In this document: positions 52,701-62,797 of the stretch, one piece after another | Layout of the letters: every line of letters starts with the position of its first letter | How positions within the stretch are numbered: the stretch's first letter is position 1 | Assembly: GCF_003945595.2 (NCBI RefSeq) | Contig: NW_024104909.1 | Location: 1,240,001-1,304,000 of the forward strand | From: Pipra filicauda | Taxonomy: Eukaryota > Chordata > Aves > Passeriformes > Pipridae | Direction: 5' to 3' | DNA: 64,000 nucleotides | Program-made: the position numbers and the translations under genes | The notes under the pieces: model-generated | What the model was told of the DNA's origin: nothing | What the model saw: only the letters and a program-made list of their open reading frames with translations | Databases searched by the model: none

Positions 52701-55700
52701 TCCAGCCGTATGAAAGATCTGCAGAAGTGCAGGCAGATGATTTAAACTGTTGTGACAGCCACACAATAAGTATCACTGGGCAAAATCCCAATTTCTTTAA
52801 GGGTTGAGTCAAGAATTCGCAGCCTAAGAGTTGCAGTTGGGATCATGGCATGTGCTCTGCTCTTGTAATAGTTAAAAGTGATTGTTTTCATTATGTCTGA
52901 ATGGGGAAGAGAAACTGGGACATGGAGCCTTCATAACAGGGAGGCAATATAAAAGTGCTGCTGGAGGAGAATTTCACAGTAAGGGACACGAATAAGACCA
53001 ACATCGTTCTGCAGAGTCCCTGTCGTAGCGGTTTGTTCCCAGTCCTGCTTCTGCATTAAATGCCTTTGTAATGTTGTTTTCAGATGAAGACTTTTCCATC
53101 AAGGACGTAGCAGCCTCCAGAGCGAAGTGGTGCAGTGAACAAGAACACACTCTGCAGGAGTCCTGGAACTCCTTGGTGAAATTTAATTATTCCCATCGCG
53201 GCCGGATCTCGAACATGGATTTTCAAGGGGATATCTTTGATGAGTTCCTCCACCAACAGAAGCTCAACCGCTCCGGAGAATATCAGCAAGTGAGGAAAGA
53301 GGGACTGCAAACACTACCCAAGAGGCAAGAGGAAGAAAGTGCTGTGGAGGCACATGATGGAAATGATTTTAAAATTCCCGTTTTACCTTATGGGCAGCAC
53401 TTAGTGATAGACATTCGAACAACGTGGGGAGACAGGCATTATGTTGGTCTTAATGGAATTGAAGTTTTCTGTTCTAAAGGAGATCCTGTTCAGATTGCAA
53501 AAATAACAGCTGAACCACCTGATATAAATATTTTACCAGCTTATGGGAATGATCCCAGAATAATAACCAACCTAATTGATGGGGTAAATCGGACACAGGA
53601 TGATATGCATCTCTGGCTGGCACCATTTACCCCTGGAAAACCTCACTTTATCTTTATTGACTTTGTGAATCCCTGTCAGGTAGCTATGATTAGGATTTGG
53701 AATTACAATAAATCTCGAATCCACTCTTTCAGAGGTGTGAAAGACATTATCATGCTGTTAGATGAACAATGCATCTTTAAAGGAGAAATTGCCAAGGCCT
53801 CAGGAACATTGTCTGGAGGTATTCTATCATTTCTTATTTTCTTTGTGGGAACAGCAGTACAATGCAAACAAATGCATTTCACTTGTTTGTTATCGCCTTC
53901 CACTTCAAAGCAAGCTGGCACTTTGTCTAGTATTGAATTTAAAAACATAATGCAAAGCCCACTAATGCATTCTTCACTGATACTGTGGATTTTAGCAGCA
54001 CACAGAGCTAATCTCCTCCATTCTTAACCACGTCTTAGCATCACGTCTGTATTTCAATAACATCAGATGGTCATGAGAAATTTAAAAGTTTCAGCTTTTT
54101 ACTTTTTTTCACCTGTAATATCTTCTGGAAAAGGTGATGGAGAAGCTTTTTTCCCCACTGTCTTTCCTATGTATTCAAAATTTGACTGAATTCTCTATTT
54201 TTTTCTGCTGTGCAGTGTAAGTTTGAGAATGAAATACTGATTATAGCAGTATCAGTATAAATTTACCAGAAATTAATAATTCAATATATAGCAATCAGTA
54301 TCAATTTGCCATAAATTATTTTTAAACAAATTTTTGCAAATTAAATGTGAAGAAGGACCAAAAATAATTTTTATCACTCTCTGTATTCTTTTGTATTATT
54401 TATCCATTTAATTCTGTGTGTTGCCTTCAGCTCCAGAGCACTTTGGGGACACTATATTGTTCACTACTGATGATGATATTCTTGAAGCTATATACTGCTA
54501 TGATGAGACATATGATGGAGAAATGGAAAATGCCAGCTCCTTGAGATATGAGGAAGAGCTAAAGAGGCCAACAACTGCTGACAGGGAGGGAGATGAAAGA
54601 CCTTTTACACAAGCAGGTTTGAGAACAGAAAATCAACAGGTAGGGCCTTCTCTGTTCAGAACTCTCCATAAATGTCTTTTTGAAACATGACATGGAAGTA
54701 ATAGACACATTTCCATGGTGAGGTAAAACTCTGCAGAAGAACTAATACAATTAGGACTATTTTGAAGATTTTTATTTTTCACCAGCTCAATGATTTAAGT
54801 GATATTTTAAATCCCTAAAGGTCCTCCAAATTTTGGTTTCCCTGACTCATTAATAAGCCTACAAGGAAAGCTATACTAGATTTTTTTTTTCTTTACTTAC
54901 TTGGACAGAGATTATAGGGAGTTGTTTTTGATTTAGGTACTCCTGAAGGTTTATGCACTGGCAGTGATACATACAGTTATTCATATAATGAGTAGCTGTC
55001 GTCCTTGTCACTCCAAACCAAAGATTTTTCCATATTTTCTGCACAGATTATACTCTTGCTGATTTCTTCCTCCACAGATTAAGTATCTTAAATGAAAAGG
55101 ATCTCTTCCTGTCCACCCTCCTCTTATTTTCCCTCTCTGTATTTTTTTGGTTAGCATCTCCACAGATTTGTCTGCATGTTGCAGCACAAAAAATGCCTCT
55201 TTTCCATGTAGTTGGTATTTTACTCCTTGAAGGAAAGGTGTATTTTCAAGCACTGGGGTCTTGCCTTATACCATTCCAACCCAGTGTCTGAGCAAAGGTC
55301 CTGCAGGATTTTCTCCTCATGATGATGTGGGACAGACTTTGACCTGATTTCCTTAATTATTCTACCCTCTGAGAATCTTCTTGAACACCTACTGTTGCAT
55401 CAGTGAGGTTCTCTTTTTTCTGGGGACCACACTTGTGGGTCTGTGAGGAGATCCAAATTCCAGCTGGTTCAGCTGAACTGCTCCCAGGGATATGTGGTTC
55501 CTAACGAGCCTTGTGTGGTTTTCAAGCCTCCCCATTCTGTCTTGTCCTCTTTTTCTTGTGGCTTACAAGACAAAGGGAAATACAGTGACATTGGAATTTG
55601 ATGTCACTGTTAGAATCATGAGTCAGTGTCTCTAACACTTGGCCTTCTTCATTAATTTTGGTCCCATCTTTGCTTGTGATGTCTTAAACTGTTCAGACAC

Positions 55701-58700
55701 CTTTTGCAGTGCAGGATTTCATGAACACAAATTGAAGTTCACCTTTCTTTTCTTGATCACTTGTTTATTGTGAGCATTCATCAGGACCTCTTCCATGGCA
55801 GAACCCTGGGCCTGGACTGTCTGGCCCTTACTCAGTGTCTCTGCCTTTCATTTTGCTGTGATGCCCTTCATCCCCCTGTTCTAACTCTGAAATGTGCTGC
55901 ATCAGCAGTGGAATAACAAATGCTGTTGTGACTGAGCCATTGATCTCCCTGTCACTGTATATTTGCTGATTTTTGTGGAGGGATGCTTATGCTACCAGAA
56001 TGATACAGATCTGCTGGGCAATTTGTCTTCCCCAGCACAACGTTGTCAGACCAGTATTGGGTTTGAACAGTGTCTGCTGTTGATCATTCCCTGTTCAGTA
56101 GGTGAAATGCTGTTTTACTGCACTGCCTACAAAACTTTTCAAAAGCTCTTACAGAAGTGTCTTACTTTCGTGTCGGTGTTATCCGTGGTCATCTGTCTGT
56201 TCCATGAGTTCAGGAACCTTTAACATGGTGACTTTTCCAGCAGATTAGACCTGTACCAAGTGCACTTGATTCAGCTCTGTGGGTGCTTAGGGAGAATGTA
56301 AGAACAGCACAGAAATGCAGTGGTGTTTCTCTAAAACACTCATCCAGCCCTTAGAAGTGTGTCTCACAAGGACTTCTTCACTTAACCTTTGTGTTTAGTA
56401 TCCTGCTGCAGATTTTTGTTGCACTAATTCATCTCCTAGCTTTCTGAACCCATGTGCACTTTTACAATTTACAGTGCTCTGTGGCAACTTTCCCAGCAAA
56501 GAACCTCTTTCTGTTTGTCTCTAGGTTCCTTTAATGTCCTCTAGTTTTTGTGTTGGAAGAAACTAAATAATTATTCCCCATCCTCTTCTTTGAGCCAGTC
56601 AAGAGATTTATGCCACTGTGTTACAGTCTTCTAAATCTTTTTTTCCAGAATGGTTAGTTCACCTTTAGTTATTCTCACAAGGATGGTGCTATACAGTATG
56701 GTCAGGGGGAGGACCATGGTAATACTTCCTGCTTTTTATTGCTTTTCCAATAACTCCTGTACTGTGATGCTGTTTTGTTTTAGCCATAAGAATCTGAGAA
56801 CACAGGTAGGACAATGCTCACAAGCAGAAGTAGTTGGAATAGCAGAAAATTAGAGCATGTCTGAAAGAAAATATAGTGGGCACCAGTGCAATAAGGGATC
56901 TGAGTAGACAAGAAAGGGAGAAAAGAGGTGATAATGTGGCTGGCACAGATGGTTTATGGTTTACACGGGAGGGCATTATTTTGCAATCTATAAACCCAGT
57001 AACTTTATTATGCCCATGGGTTTTGATTTTCAGTAAAGTTACAAATTTGAATTCCCAGGCTGGTCTTTTAAAGTTGTTCTAAGGAAGAGGCATCAGATAT
57101 CAAAGACAGAGTCACTGTTTTGCATGAAAAGCCCCCAACAGGAAGAGTTTTCCACCTTCTGTAGGTTCCTTGTGTGTGGGTATTTATTTCAGTGCACAAG
57201 TCTTGTCCCGTTTCACCTGAATTACCTTAATTACCACAGGGACATTTGCTGCCACATGAAGGATATTGCAGTCTGGGAGGAGACATCTGACATCCAGGAT
57301 GTCAGTGGTTATACTGCAGAGTTCTGATGGAACAGTAGGAGAACAGTGATGACAAGTCTTTTATTTATTTTTAGGCACAATGTAGGTCCATTTGATGTAT
57401 TCTGGATGACAGGAAGTTTACTTCTAATGATAAATTAAACTATAGAGAAGTCTGGACTTCTAATTTCCCGTTTGGCTTTTTGACTACTAATGAGGATTGA
57501 GCTGATGTTTTTATAGACCTACTCATAAAAATGCCAAGATGTCATTCTAATCTGCTTTATTAATTTTGGAGCCCAGTACTGGTATATGTAAAGTTAGGAT
57601 TGTTTTCCTCCAGTGTAGCATTTTTACATTTACCCACAGTGAACAGAATCAGCCATTTTATCACACTCAACTCAATGAAATGAACTTTATCTGCAACCCA
57701 CTCATCAGATTCACTGCCACACCCACTGCCATTTTTCTTTGTCTTTACTACCCTGATTGCCCCAGTATGATCAGCAGGTTTTGCCATCTGTTTATTCCCT
57801 CTCTGGTTTGCTGTGCTGAATAGCACAGGCTCTTTTTCATTAGTGTTGTCAGAGAACAAGCACAAACTTTTGGGCAAGTTTGCTTGTTTGTTCTGCCTCT
57901 TAGTTCTTGAGAAGGAATTGTGGTGGCACTCTCTGGTCTTGACTTCCTTCCAGACTTCTTGTCTGTGCAATGCATTTGCAACATATTGCAAATACAGCAT
58001 ATTATCATTTGCTAATGGCAATCTGCAGGTAAATAAGGGTGACTCTAGAATTTCAGCCTCTTTGAGAATAGGTATTTCACAGTACAGAGTCTCCCATTCA
58101 ACATTTCTGTATGAACTAACCAAAAGACCTCACCCTAACAGTCTCGATTTTTTAAGGATCCATATGATCTTTTACATTTTGGGACATATTTTCCATTATT
58201 AGCAGGACAGACAGGGTGGGGAGGCAAAGGGGAGATGGATATATAAAAGGCTGGATGTAGTAAAAACCAAAGGAACAGACATAAATACTCTATAAACAAT
58301 GCCTGTAATGTATGTATAATGTTGCACCTGTTGACTTTCTTTTTAGGTTTTAGAGCCAGACTCTTTCTCTGAATGTACACCTAAGGAGACAGGAATATTT
58401 ACTGGAAAATGTAAGTTCTTACACTTCTTCCTTAACCACCTTGTGGTCAAACATGTTATCAAGGAGGACCTGATTTGTCAGAGCTGAACAGAACTTTGTG
58501 ACAGATGTCAGGTCTAGAATAAAGAAGAGACATTGAATATTTAAGGCAGAAGCTTTGTTTACTATGGCATTTATTGTAACAGTTGGCTTTTAATCTCAGA
58601 AAAATAACATTAGCCATTTGTCTAGTCCCTGAATGGGATTTCTAATAGCTGTGGCCCTTACCCAGTAATTCTCTCCCAATCCTGTGTATTTCTGCAGACT

Positions 58701-61700
58701 GACTGAATTTTTCAGATTGGATTGACAGTAGAAACCCCACAGTAGAGCTGAATCAGAATGTTATATCCATGCTTAAAGTACCTGTTTCCTTTATCCTGTA
58801 CAAACCCAACTCTCTGTGGGGTCCAGGGAGCTTCTGGATGGCCCAAGAGTGCCAGGATCAGCTCCTGGTCCTTTGACAAGAATTTCCAGTGGGGTGTTAG
58901 GAATTCTTTTTCACCCTGGGGGCAATCAAACACAGGAATAGGAATTGAGAGAGGGTCTGAAATCTGCCAGCCTTGGAGGGGTGCAAATGTCCATGGGATA
59001 AGCTCCTTGGAGACCTGATCTAATGGACATGCCCTGAGCTTGGAGGTGGATTAGACACCTCCAGAGGTCCTTTTCCCCCTGCATCATCCTCAGATTCTCT
59101 GAAGGCATTGCCATGGTGAAGTGAACACTAAACCCTGTGTGAATGGCTGCTCCTCCCTGGCTTTTCCATGGGAAAATATATTCTGATTTTTCCTGAGATG
59201 TAGTAAAAAAAACTTGCTTGTAAAAGCAAGTAAAAAAACATGCTTGAACCTTGAGCAATTTTAGTTTTAGCAATGGTCTTGGGAATAGCATCTAATATCA
59301 ATGTAGCCAAATTTGTCAGCTAACAGAACTATTTATTTCTTTGTGTCCTTGCAAATGCTAATGAGATCTTACACCCAAGGGAATTTATGTGTATATCAAG
59401 ACTTGCTATAGCTATTTAAAGGTATTTGGGCTGGATGGCTTAATAGGTTTAATGCTTGTTTGTTTTTCAGGACACCATGACTACTGGTGCTTCTTTAGAC
59501 ACTATCCAACCTGATTAGTTGTGGATTTCTGTAGTGTGTGAAATGAAAGATATCTTTAATTTACAGTGATGGATTTTTTTGTGGAACCTGATCAGACTGA
59601 AATATTACTTGTTATATCTGTGTATGCTATTTCTGTTTTTTTTCAGTAAGGCATAAAACAGGTGGATCTGAGGATACATATACAACCTTTTGTTTGTTCA
59701 GTTTTTCTTTCCTATTTATTTTCCAGAGATACAGGCTAATCATTAATTAATAATATTAATATTGCTGCTTTTCACTGATGCTGTCCCATTAAAATACTTC
59801 CATGTGTCCAGTTCTGATGTGAAGGTAGTATCTTAAAAACATTAGCAAAGCAAATTTGTGTTTTGCTTTAACTCCGAGTTGGTGTTCTCCAGCAATTTAT
59901 GGGATTAAGAGAGGCTGGATTTATATGAACATATATAGTCATTTAGCTGGTGAAAGATGATGGATAGACTTCAGACTAATCTGTCTTCTCTGTGTCTGCA
60001 TAATCACAAAATCTGTCATGTAACTGCTTAAATGTGTCACTGAGCTGCTGTCAGTCTGCAATCACAGTAATGAGACACTTGGTAATGTGCTTGATCAGGA
60101 GCTGGGTGGTTAAAAGTGAACAAGGTGTTGGCAGCCCACTACAGGGCTAATACAGGCCAGGAAATATCCAAATCCAGCACATAAAGGGATTTAATCTCTA
60201 CAAAATATACATGCTGCTAACCATTGGGACTTGCATGCATGTTTATATTGGCTCCTTACTTCAAACTAGATAAATTATATGCATGTTCTTTTATGCAGGC
60301 CTGCAGCTGAATTTTACCATGACCTGGGGAGACTCCCATTACCTCGGACTGACAGGACTTGAGGTGATAGGAAAGAATGGTCAAGCACTAAAAATCAGCA
60401 CAGAACAGATTTCTGCTTCACCCCAAGACTTAAACGATCTTCCAGAGTACACAGGAGATTCCAGAACGTTGGAAAAGTAAGTAGAGGAAAGACTTGGATG
60501 CATTTTACATCAGATTTGATAAAGTGACAGAATTATATAAGCTTCTATTATGCTAACACATGGTAATGCAAATATGATTTTCATCCCATCACTGCTCATT
60601 CTTGGAATTCACAAGCTGCCCAGGAACAGCTTGTTGTAGAAACATGAATGAGATGTTTCCAAAAGTTGGTGTTTGAGTTAGGAGATGGTAACAGGCCTGG
60701 TTGGTATTTCTGCCAAGGACTTTCCAGGAAGAAATGTGGGTGTTCTGAAGCATCTGTCTGTGCATATTCACTGATATTTATGCAGGATTTCTGGATAACT
60801 TCAAGGAAAATTTTCAACTTAGCAAACAGTGAGGATGTATTTGGGAATTGCACAAATAGGTGCCATTCTTTTGGCGATTTTTGCAGCTTTTTTTTTTGTA
60901 ATTTTAATGAAGTTTTATTCATTGACAAGTATATTTCCTCAAATTAACTTGTACTTCCTAAATGGCAGCAGTATAGAAATCACAAGCTGTAGATCTGGAG
61001 AGGACTTGGCATTTGGTTGTTATTGAAGCTGCATCCTGTTGTTTCTGAGTCATATCTCCATTTTAAAGGGTATTTTCAGTTGCAGTCCTCTGCTCTGGCA
61101 TGTTTATGGTCTGTGACTGGGTTTATGAATTAGGACTTTTCAAAGTCTCTGTAGAGTCTTCCTTAGAATTTTGTATTTATTTACATGTGCACTAACTCTG
61201 TTATTTGTAATTTCTGCTAATCTGACTAATGCAGATATCAAATTTACTTGTATATAATTACTTGTTTCTTCTGCCTATTTCTGTGAAAATCTCATCTGTA
61301 GGCACTAAGATCTAAGAAATTTTCCCTGATGTATTTTAGGAATTTTATTTATGGTGCCTTTTCCTTGCCAGCTTTCCTACTGTTTTTTGGCCTGTGCACA
61401 TGCATTTAACCTTCCAGAGTTTACAATCCTATCAATTTAGGGGTTTTTTTGATCATTAATTTTGTTGAAAGATGGCTTTTAATAAATTTGTTTATCCTGC
61501 TACTGAGCCAGGCTGCCTTTGAGTTTGCAAGTCCTCCCCCTTTCTGATGTCTTTCTTAGTAAGCAAGATGCATTTTTAAATCTTTCTTTTACATACTGGA
61601 TTGTTTTGCTTAAGAACTTCTTTGGGCACAAGAAATAGAGTCTTTTTTGGCTTTTGGTATTTCTGGAAGCATGTTGAATTTGAGTACACTACAGTGCTCT

Positions 61701-62797
61701 TCAGCTGTGGCATTTGGAATAAGTCCTGTGTGCTCTTCAAGTCAAGAATTATGTCTTCTCTCATGGACTCCCTAATCAGCTCTTCTGTGAAAGAGTCATT
61801 ATTCAAATCTTTTTCTTTAAGGAACTGCCAAGTCTGGCACTCATTCTTCCATTAAACTTTTAAATAAATATTAAGTATATAGTTACTTTTTTGGGCAGTG
61901 TACCAAAGTAATTACAGTGGACAATTAATTCATATTTGTTACTCCATCTTTGTGTGCCGTAGTTTGCAGTAGGAGAATATAAAGTCAGGATTCCAAAATG
62001 AGGAAATAACAGATTTAACTTTATCTAGCCAGCCTGAAGTCTGTGCTGTTATGGAAAGACATTGTCCTGCTGGTAGGAAGCTTTCTAAAAAAAGTAGGGA
62101 TGTGGCTGACTGTGGGCATGAAGAAGGACACGAGCAAACTCTGGCTCTGCTCAGGGTTATCCAGCTGCCATCCAGTTCCTTGTTGGATTCAGTAGAGTTG
62201 TGTTGGCATAGTAACACACTGCAGAGTGCCAGACAGACTAGTGTAGGCATGGAACTATATTAATAAATTACATTGTGGCTGGGCCTTAGAGCTTTGCCTT
62301 CAGCCACTTTGGTACAAAGGTAGTTGAGCTTTCCTCTGCCCACCCCTGTTCACACAGGGAAAACCTATGGATTTTGCTGGTTTTCCTCAAACAGACCCAG
62401 CTAAAGAAAATACTGGTTTTTCTCCCCCCACTAATTCTCCCCCCATTAATTCAATAATTGCTTGTTATTTTTGATGGTTTCTGTGCTTTTTAATTCATGT
62501 ACATGGGCACAAGAAGCCCTGGAAGCTGAAAGGGGCACCTAGAATGAATTGAACATCTACTAAAGTCACTGCTTTCCATGAGAGAAACCAGCTTCTCCCT
62601 TCTTGCAACTAATGGATTTTTCTCTTTGTAGGTTAATAGATGGGACTAATATCACAGTAGAGGATGACCATATGTGGCTCATTCCTTTCTCTTTTGGAGA
62701 AGATCATCTGCTCACAATCCATTTTGATAAAATTGAAAGTATCGCAGGGCTTCGCTTTTGGAACTATAATAAATCTCCAGAGGATACCTACAGAGGG
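22670..62797 (+). CDS. KATNIP: Katanin-interacting protein (KIAA0556), coding exons 1-17, 3' end missing
   Basis: KATNIP binds the katanin microtubule-severing complex and microtubules and localises to the ciliary base; human mutations cause a Joubert syndrome form. Seventeen exons were joined by eye; they total 3,879 nt (1,293 codons) with all phases closing. The N-terminus (DEKHDEYL, LLERLKRKDPVQ, LEQLEQGFSLYVNGANSEL) is charged and probably helical. Residues about 80-427 are low-complexity with an acidic run near 165-195. Three copies of the KATNIP/DUF4457 domain follow, at about 428-575, 945-1075 and 1180-1293 onward, each with a WG motif and a WNY motif about 90 residues later. A disordered Ser/Glu/Lys-rich stretch separates copies 1 and 2. 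The start ATG has G at -3 and +4 and an in-frame TAA directly upstream at 22664. About 300 C-terminal residues, by comparison with human, lie beyond the window. Confidence 0.95.
24360..24529 (+). CDS. KATNIP: KATNIP coding exon 2
   Basis: Residues 21-78, with LLERLKRKDPVQIRLEQLEQ and GFSLYVNGANSELR, followed by a basic stretch ending KASRTNG. The acceptor is TGCTCCAG and the donor GTGAGT. Confidence 0.93.
26952..27240 (-). mobile_element. CR1 LINE 3' fragment
   Basis: Reverse complement of a CR1 tail. The plus strand starts AATCATAGAATCACAGAATG, then GGTTTGGGTTTGAAAGGGAC, CACCTTCCACTAGCCCAGGT, TGGGGCAGCCACAGCTTCTC and TTCCTTCCTAATA. Antisense to KATNIP. Well preserved, so fairly young. Confidence 0.95.
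27943..28008 (+). mobile_element. CR1 LINE tail fragment
   Basis: GCTGGACTAGGTGACCCTAG, AGGTTCCTTCCAAAC and TTCTGTGATTCTATGA form the final part of a CR1 3' UTR with its octamer-type terminal repeats, in sense orientation to KATNIP. Confidence 0.85.
29010..29089 (+). CDS. KATNIP: KATNIP coding exon 3 (NAGNAG acceptor)
   Basis: Residues 78-104, with QTAPTKIQRRNWLQ similar to the human region. The acceptor reads AAGCAG: use of the first AG (exon from 29007) would add one alanine. The donor is GTAGGA. A further exon between 24529 and 29010 cannot be excluded, but the phases already join. Confidence 0.82.
29090..32937 (+). other. KATNIP: KATNIP introns 3 and 4
   Basis: About 3.7 kb of intronic sequence around exon 4 (30804-30938). 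No transposable element or RNA gene was recognised. Confidence 0.5.
30804..30938 (+). CDS. KATNIP: KATNIP coding exon 4
   Basis: Residues 105-149, with KTVAIKTEKGGKLYIKPSL and YSEDFEPYESL. The acceptor is TTTAACAG and the donor GTACAA. A symmetrical phase-0 exon. Confidence 0.9.
32938..33199 (+). CDS. KATNIP: KATNIP coding exon 5 (acidic)
   Basis: Residues 150-237. Strongly acidic and Ser-rich, with DSLSDDSDSVEEDVFSEPS and EEDISGFEDLH, as in human KATNIP. The acceptor is GTACCAG. The donor is GTGAGT after AGCA, carrying one base. Confidence 0.92.
34471..34620 (+). CDS. KATNIP: KATNIP coding exon 6
   Basis: Residues 237-287, with KPVRVLSAKRKDSAELYIPV, RPVMVKNRGTRPLSAEFL and a basic end. The acceptor is TTGCAG and the donor GTAAGA; one base is carried on. 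Confidence 0.9.
36054..36099. repeat. Short direct repeat, 20 bp x 2
   Basis: TATAACCACTGTGCTTCTCT occurs at 36054 and 36080. A local tandem duplication inside KATNIP intron 6. Confidence 0.85.
36681..36835 (+). CDS. KATNIP: KATNIP coding exon 7
   Basis: Residues 287-338, with PLSRPERSLSATRKN and VVQAMKTENEALQRDLQSS, the latter probably helical. The acceptor is GTGGCAG and the donor GTGTGG, a weak site. Confidence 0.88.
37599..37627. repeat. AT dinucleotide palindrome
   Basis: An alternating TA tract flanked by TTACATA and TATGTAA, making a near-perfect inverted repeat in KATNIP intron 7. Likely a polymorphic microsatellite. Confidence 0.8.
37865..37974 (+). CDS. KATNIP: KATNIP coding exon 8
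   Basis: Residues 339-375, a Ser/Lys-rich segment with SSVSSLVSSMTEPPEKSQ. The acceptor is TTCCTTAG and the donor GTATAT. Called mainly from strong splice sites and matching phase. Confidence 0.82.
38347..38503 (+). CDS. KATNIP: KATNIP coding exon 9
   Basis: Residues 375-427: a basic start, RQKKKLLKVFLEHE, then ADDKAEADSMLREK. The acceptor is AATGCAG and the donor GTTTGT. It ends in phase 0 just before the first KATNIP domain. Confidence 0.85.
38875..39081 (+). CDS. KATNIP: KATNIP coding exon 10 (domain copy 1, start)
   Basis: Residues 428-496, with YVTMELLSNWGNPGNVGLSQ, VEFFDLHDEKIFVSPHD and DLCCLVNKNLN. The WGN motif (W448) corresponds to WGD in copies 2 and 3. The acceptor is GGTCCAG and the donor GTAAGA. 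Confidence 0.94.
39082..42859 (+). other. KATNIP: KATNIP intron 10 (3.8 kb)
   Basis: Holds a CR1 at 40411-40632 and a short (AGT)n run at 39741-39753. Nothing else was recognised. Confidence 0.6.
40411..40632 (+). mobile_element. CR1 LINE 3' fragment
   Basis: GGTGGGGAGGCCCTGGCACA, GGTTGCCCAGAGAAGCTGTG, CCCCATCCCTGGAAGTGTTC and a GGGATTCTGTGATA end match the avian CR1 3' UTR in sense orientation to KATNIP. It resembles the 26952-27240 copy in reverse. Confidence 0.95.
42860..43000 (+). CDS. KATNIP: KATNIP coding exon 11 (domain copy 1, middle)
   Basis: Residues 497-543, with WMCPFHPPIQLYFVIRNPTR and FGISKIKIWNY (W535). The acceptor at TTTTTAG keeps the frame; the CAG five bases on does not. 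The donor is GTAAGT. Symmetrical phase 0. Confidence 0.93.
43450..43527 (-). mobile_element. CR1 LINE tail fragment
   Basis: AGAATCACAAATTGGTTTGG, GTTGGAAGGACCTTAAAGAC and CATCTAGTTCCAGCCCCCCT form the reverse complement of a CR1 3' terminus, about 80 bp long. Confidence 0.9.
47250..47402 (+). mobile_element. Probable ancient CR1 fragment
   Basis: GGGATAGGCTATCAAGGCAG and AGATGGACTGGATGATTTTT, followed by a TCCTTTCTAGCTCTGTTATT tail, recall diverged CR1 3' modules (on CR1: one-row GGAATAGGCTGCC, GGACTAGATGACC). Too diverged for certainty. Confidence 0.45.
47820..48717 (+). CDS. KATNIP: KATNIP coding exon 12 (898 nt)
   Basis: Residues 544-843. It opens with the end of domain copy 1 (KVKLYVDENLVFEGELERAS). 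A long hydrophilic Ser/Glu/Lys-rich stretch follows, with SLSEQMEKLTGRKLS and GALPPWLQSS as local conserved-looking islands, and it ends EDSAHK. Predicted largely disordered from composition. The acceptor is TTTGTAG and the donor GTAAGA. The upstream part precedes the first internal Met, so a Met-start reading misses 24 nt. Confidence 0.94.
48718..53083 (+). other. KATNIP: KATNIP intron 12 (4.4 kb)
   Basis: No exon recognised. A possible ancient CR1 remnant lies at 51080-51330; the rest is unassigned. Confidence 0.55.
51080..51330 (+). mobile_element. Possible ancient CR1/L3-like remnant
   Basis: The stretch GTGGAACAGATACAGAAGAG followed by GCTTTTAGGATGATTTGGGA resembles the region just after the reverse-transcriptase domain in old CR1-like LINEs (gist: element-specific VEQIQKRAFRM reading). 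Heavily decayed; no ORF remains. Confidence 0.4.
53084..53818 (+). CDS. KATNIP: KATNIP coding exon 13 (domain copy 2)
   Basis: Residues 843-1088. It contains a full domain copy with TTWGDRHYVGLNGIEVF (W957), LIDGVNRTQDDMHLWLAPF and IRIWNYNKSR (W1048), then LLDEQCIFKGEIAKASG. Copy 2 is uninterrupted, whereas copies 1 and 3 are split by introns. The acceptor is TTTTCAG and the donor GTATTC. Confidence 0.95.
54431..54639 (+). CDS. KATNIP: KATNIP coding exon 14
   Basis: Residues 1088-1157, with EHFGDTILFTTDDDILEAIY, conserved with human, then a polar tail. The acceptor is CCTTCAG and the donor GTAGGG. Confidence 0.94.
54640..58346 (+). other. KATNIP: KATNIP intron 14 (3.7 kb)
   Basis: AT-rich. 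No transposable element recognised. The minus strand holds a 187-codon open frame at 57560-58123 with no recognisable domain. Confidence 0.5.
58347..58410 (+). CDS. KATNIP: KATNIP coding exon 15 (64 nt)
   Basis: Residues 1158-1179, VLEPDSFSECTPKETGIFTG. Found from the splice sites (TTTTTAG acceptor, GTAAGT donor) and because it brings exon 14 (phase 0) to exon 16 in frame. Little conservation to judge by. Confidence 0.75.
58411..60298 (+). other. KATNIP: KATNIP intron 15
   Basis: Contains a diverged CR1 at 58880-59085. The rest is AT-rich without recognised features. Confidence 0.55.
58880..59085 (+). mobile_element. Diverged CR1 LINE 3' fragment
   Basis: GGAATTCTTTTTCACCCTGG, then GGAGGTGGATTAGACACCTC and CAGAGGTCCTTTTCC, match in order the modules of an older CR1 tail (GGAATTCTTT, GGACTAGATGATCTCC, AGAGGTCCCTTCC). 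Sense to KATNIP. Confidence 0.65.
60299..60476 (+). CDS. KATNIP: KATNIP coding exon 16 (domain copy 3, start)
   Basis: Residues 1179-1238, with FTMTWGDSHYLGLTGLEVIG (W1188), SASPQDLNDLPEY and DSRTLEK. Clearly similar to the start of copy 2. The acceptor is TATGCAG and the donor GTAAGT. Confidence 0.94.
60477..62631 (+). other. KATNIP: KATNIP intron 16
   Basis: 2.2 kb AT-rich intron with a T10 run near 60889. Nothing else recognised. Confidence 0.5.
62632..62797 (+). CDS. KATNIP: KATNIP coding exon 17 (domain copy 3, middle; last in window)
   Basis: Residues 1238-1293, with LIDGTNITVEDDHMWLIPF and GLRFWNYNKSPEDTYRG (W1281). The acceptor is TTTGTAG and the donor GTAAGT. It ends in phase 0; the rest of copy 3 and the C-terminus are outside the window. 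Confidence 0.94.

Noticed and set aside
53071..54027. A 318-codon open frame as a single-exon gene
   Set aside because: It is KATNIP exon 13 with intronic sequence read through at both ends; the splice sites at 53084 and 53818 fit the phases of neighbouring exons.
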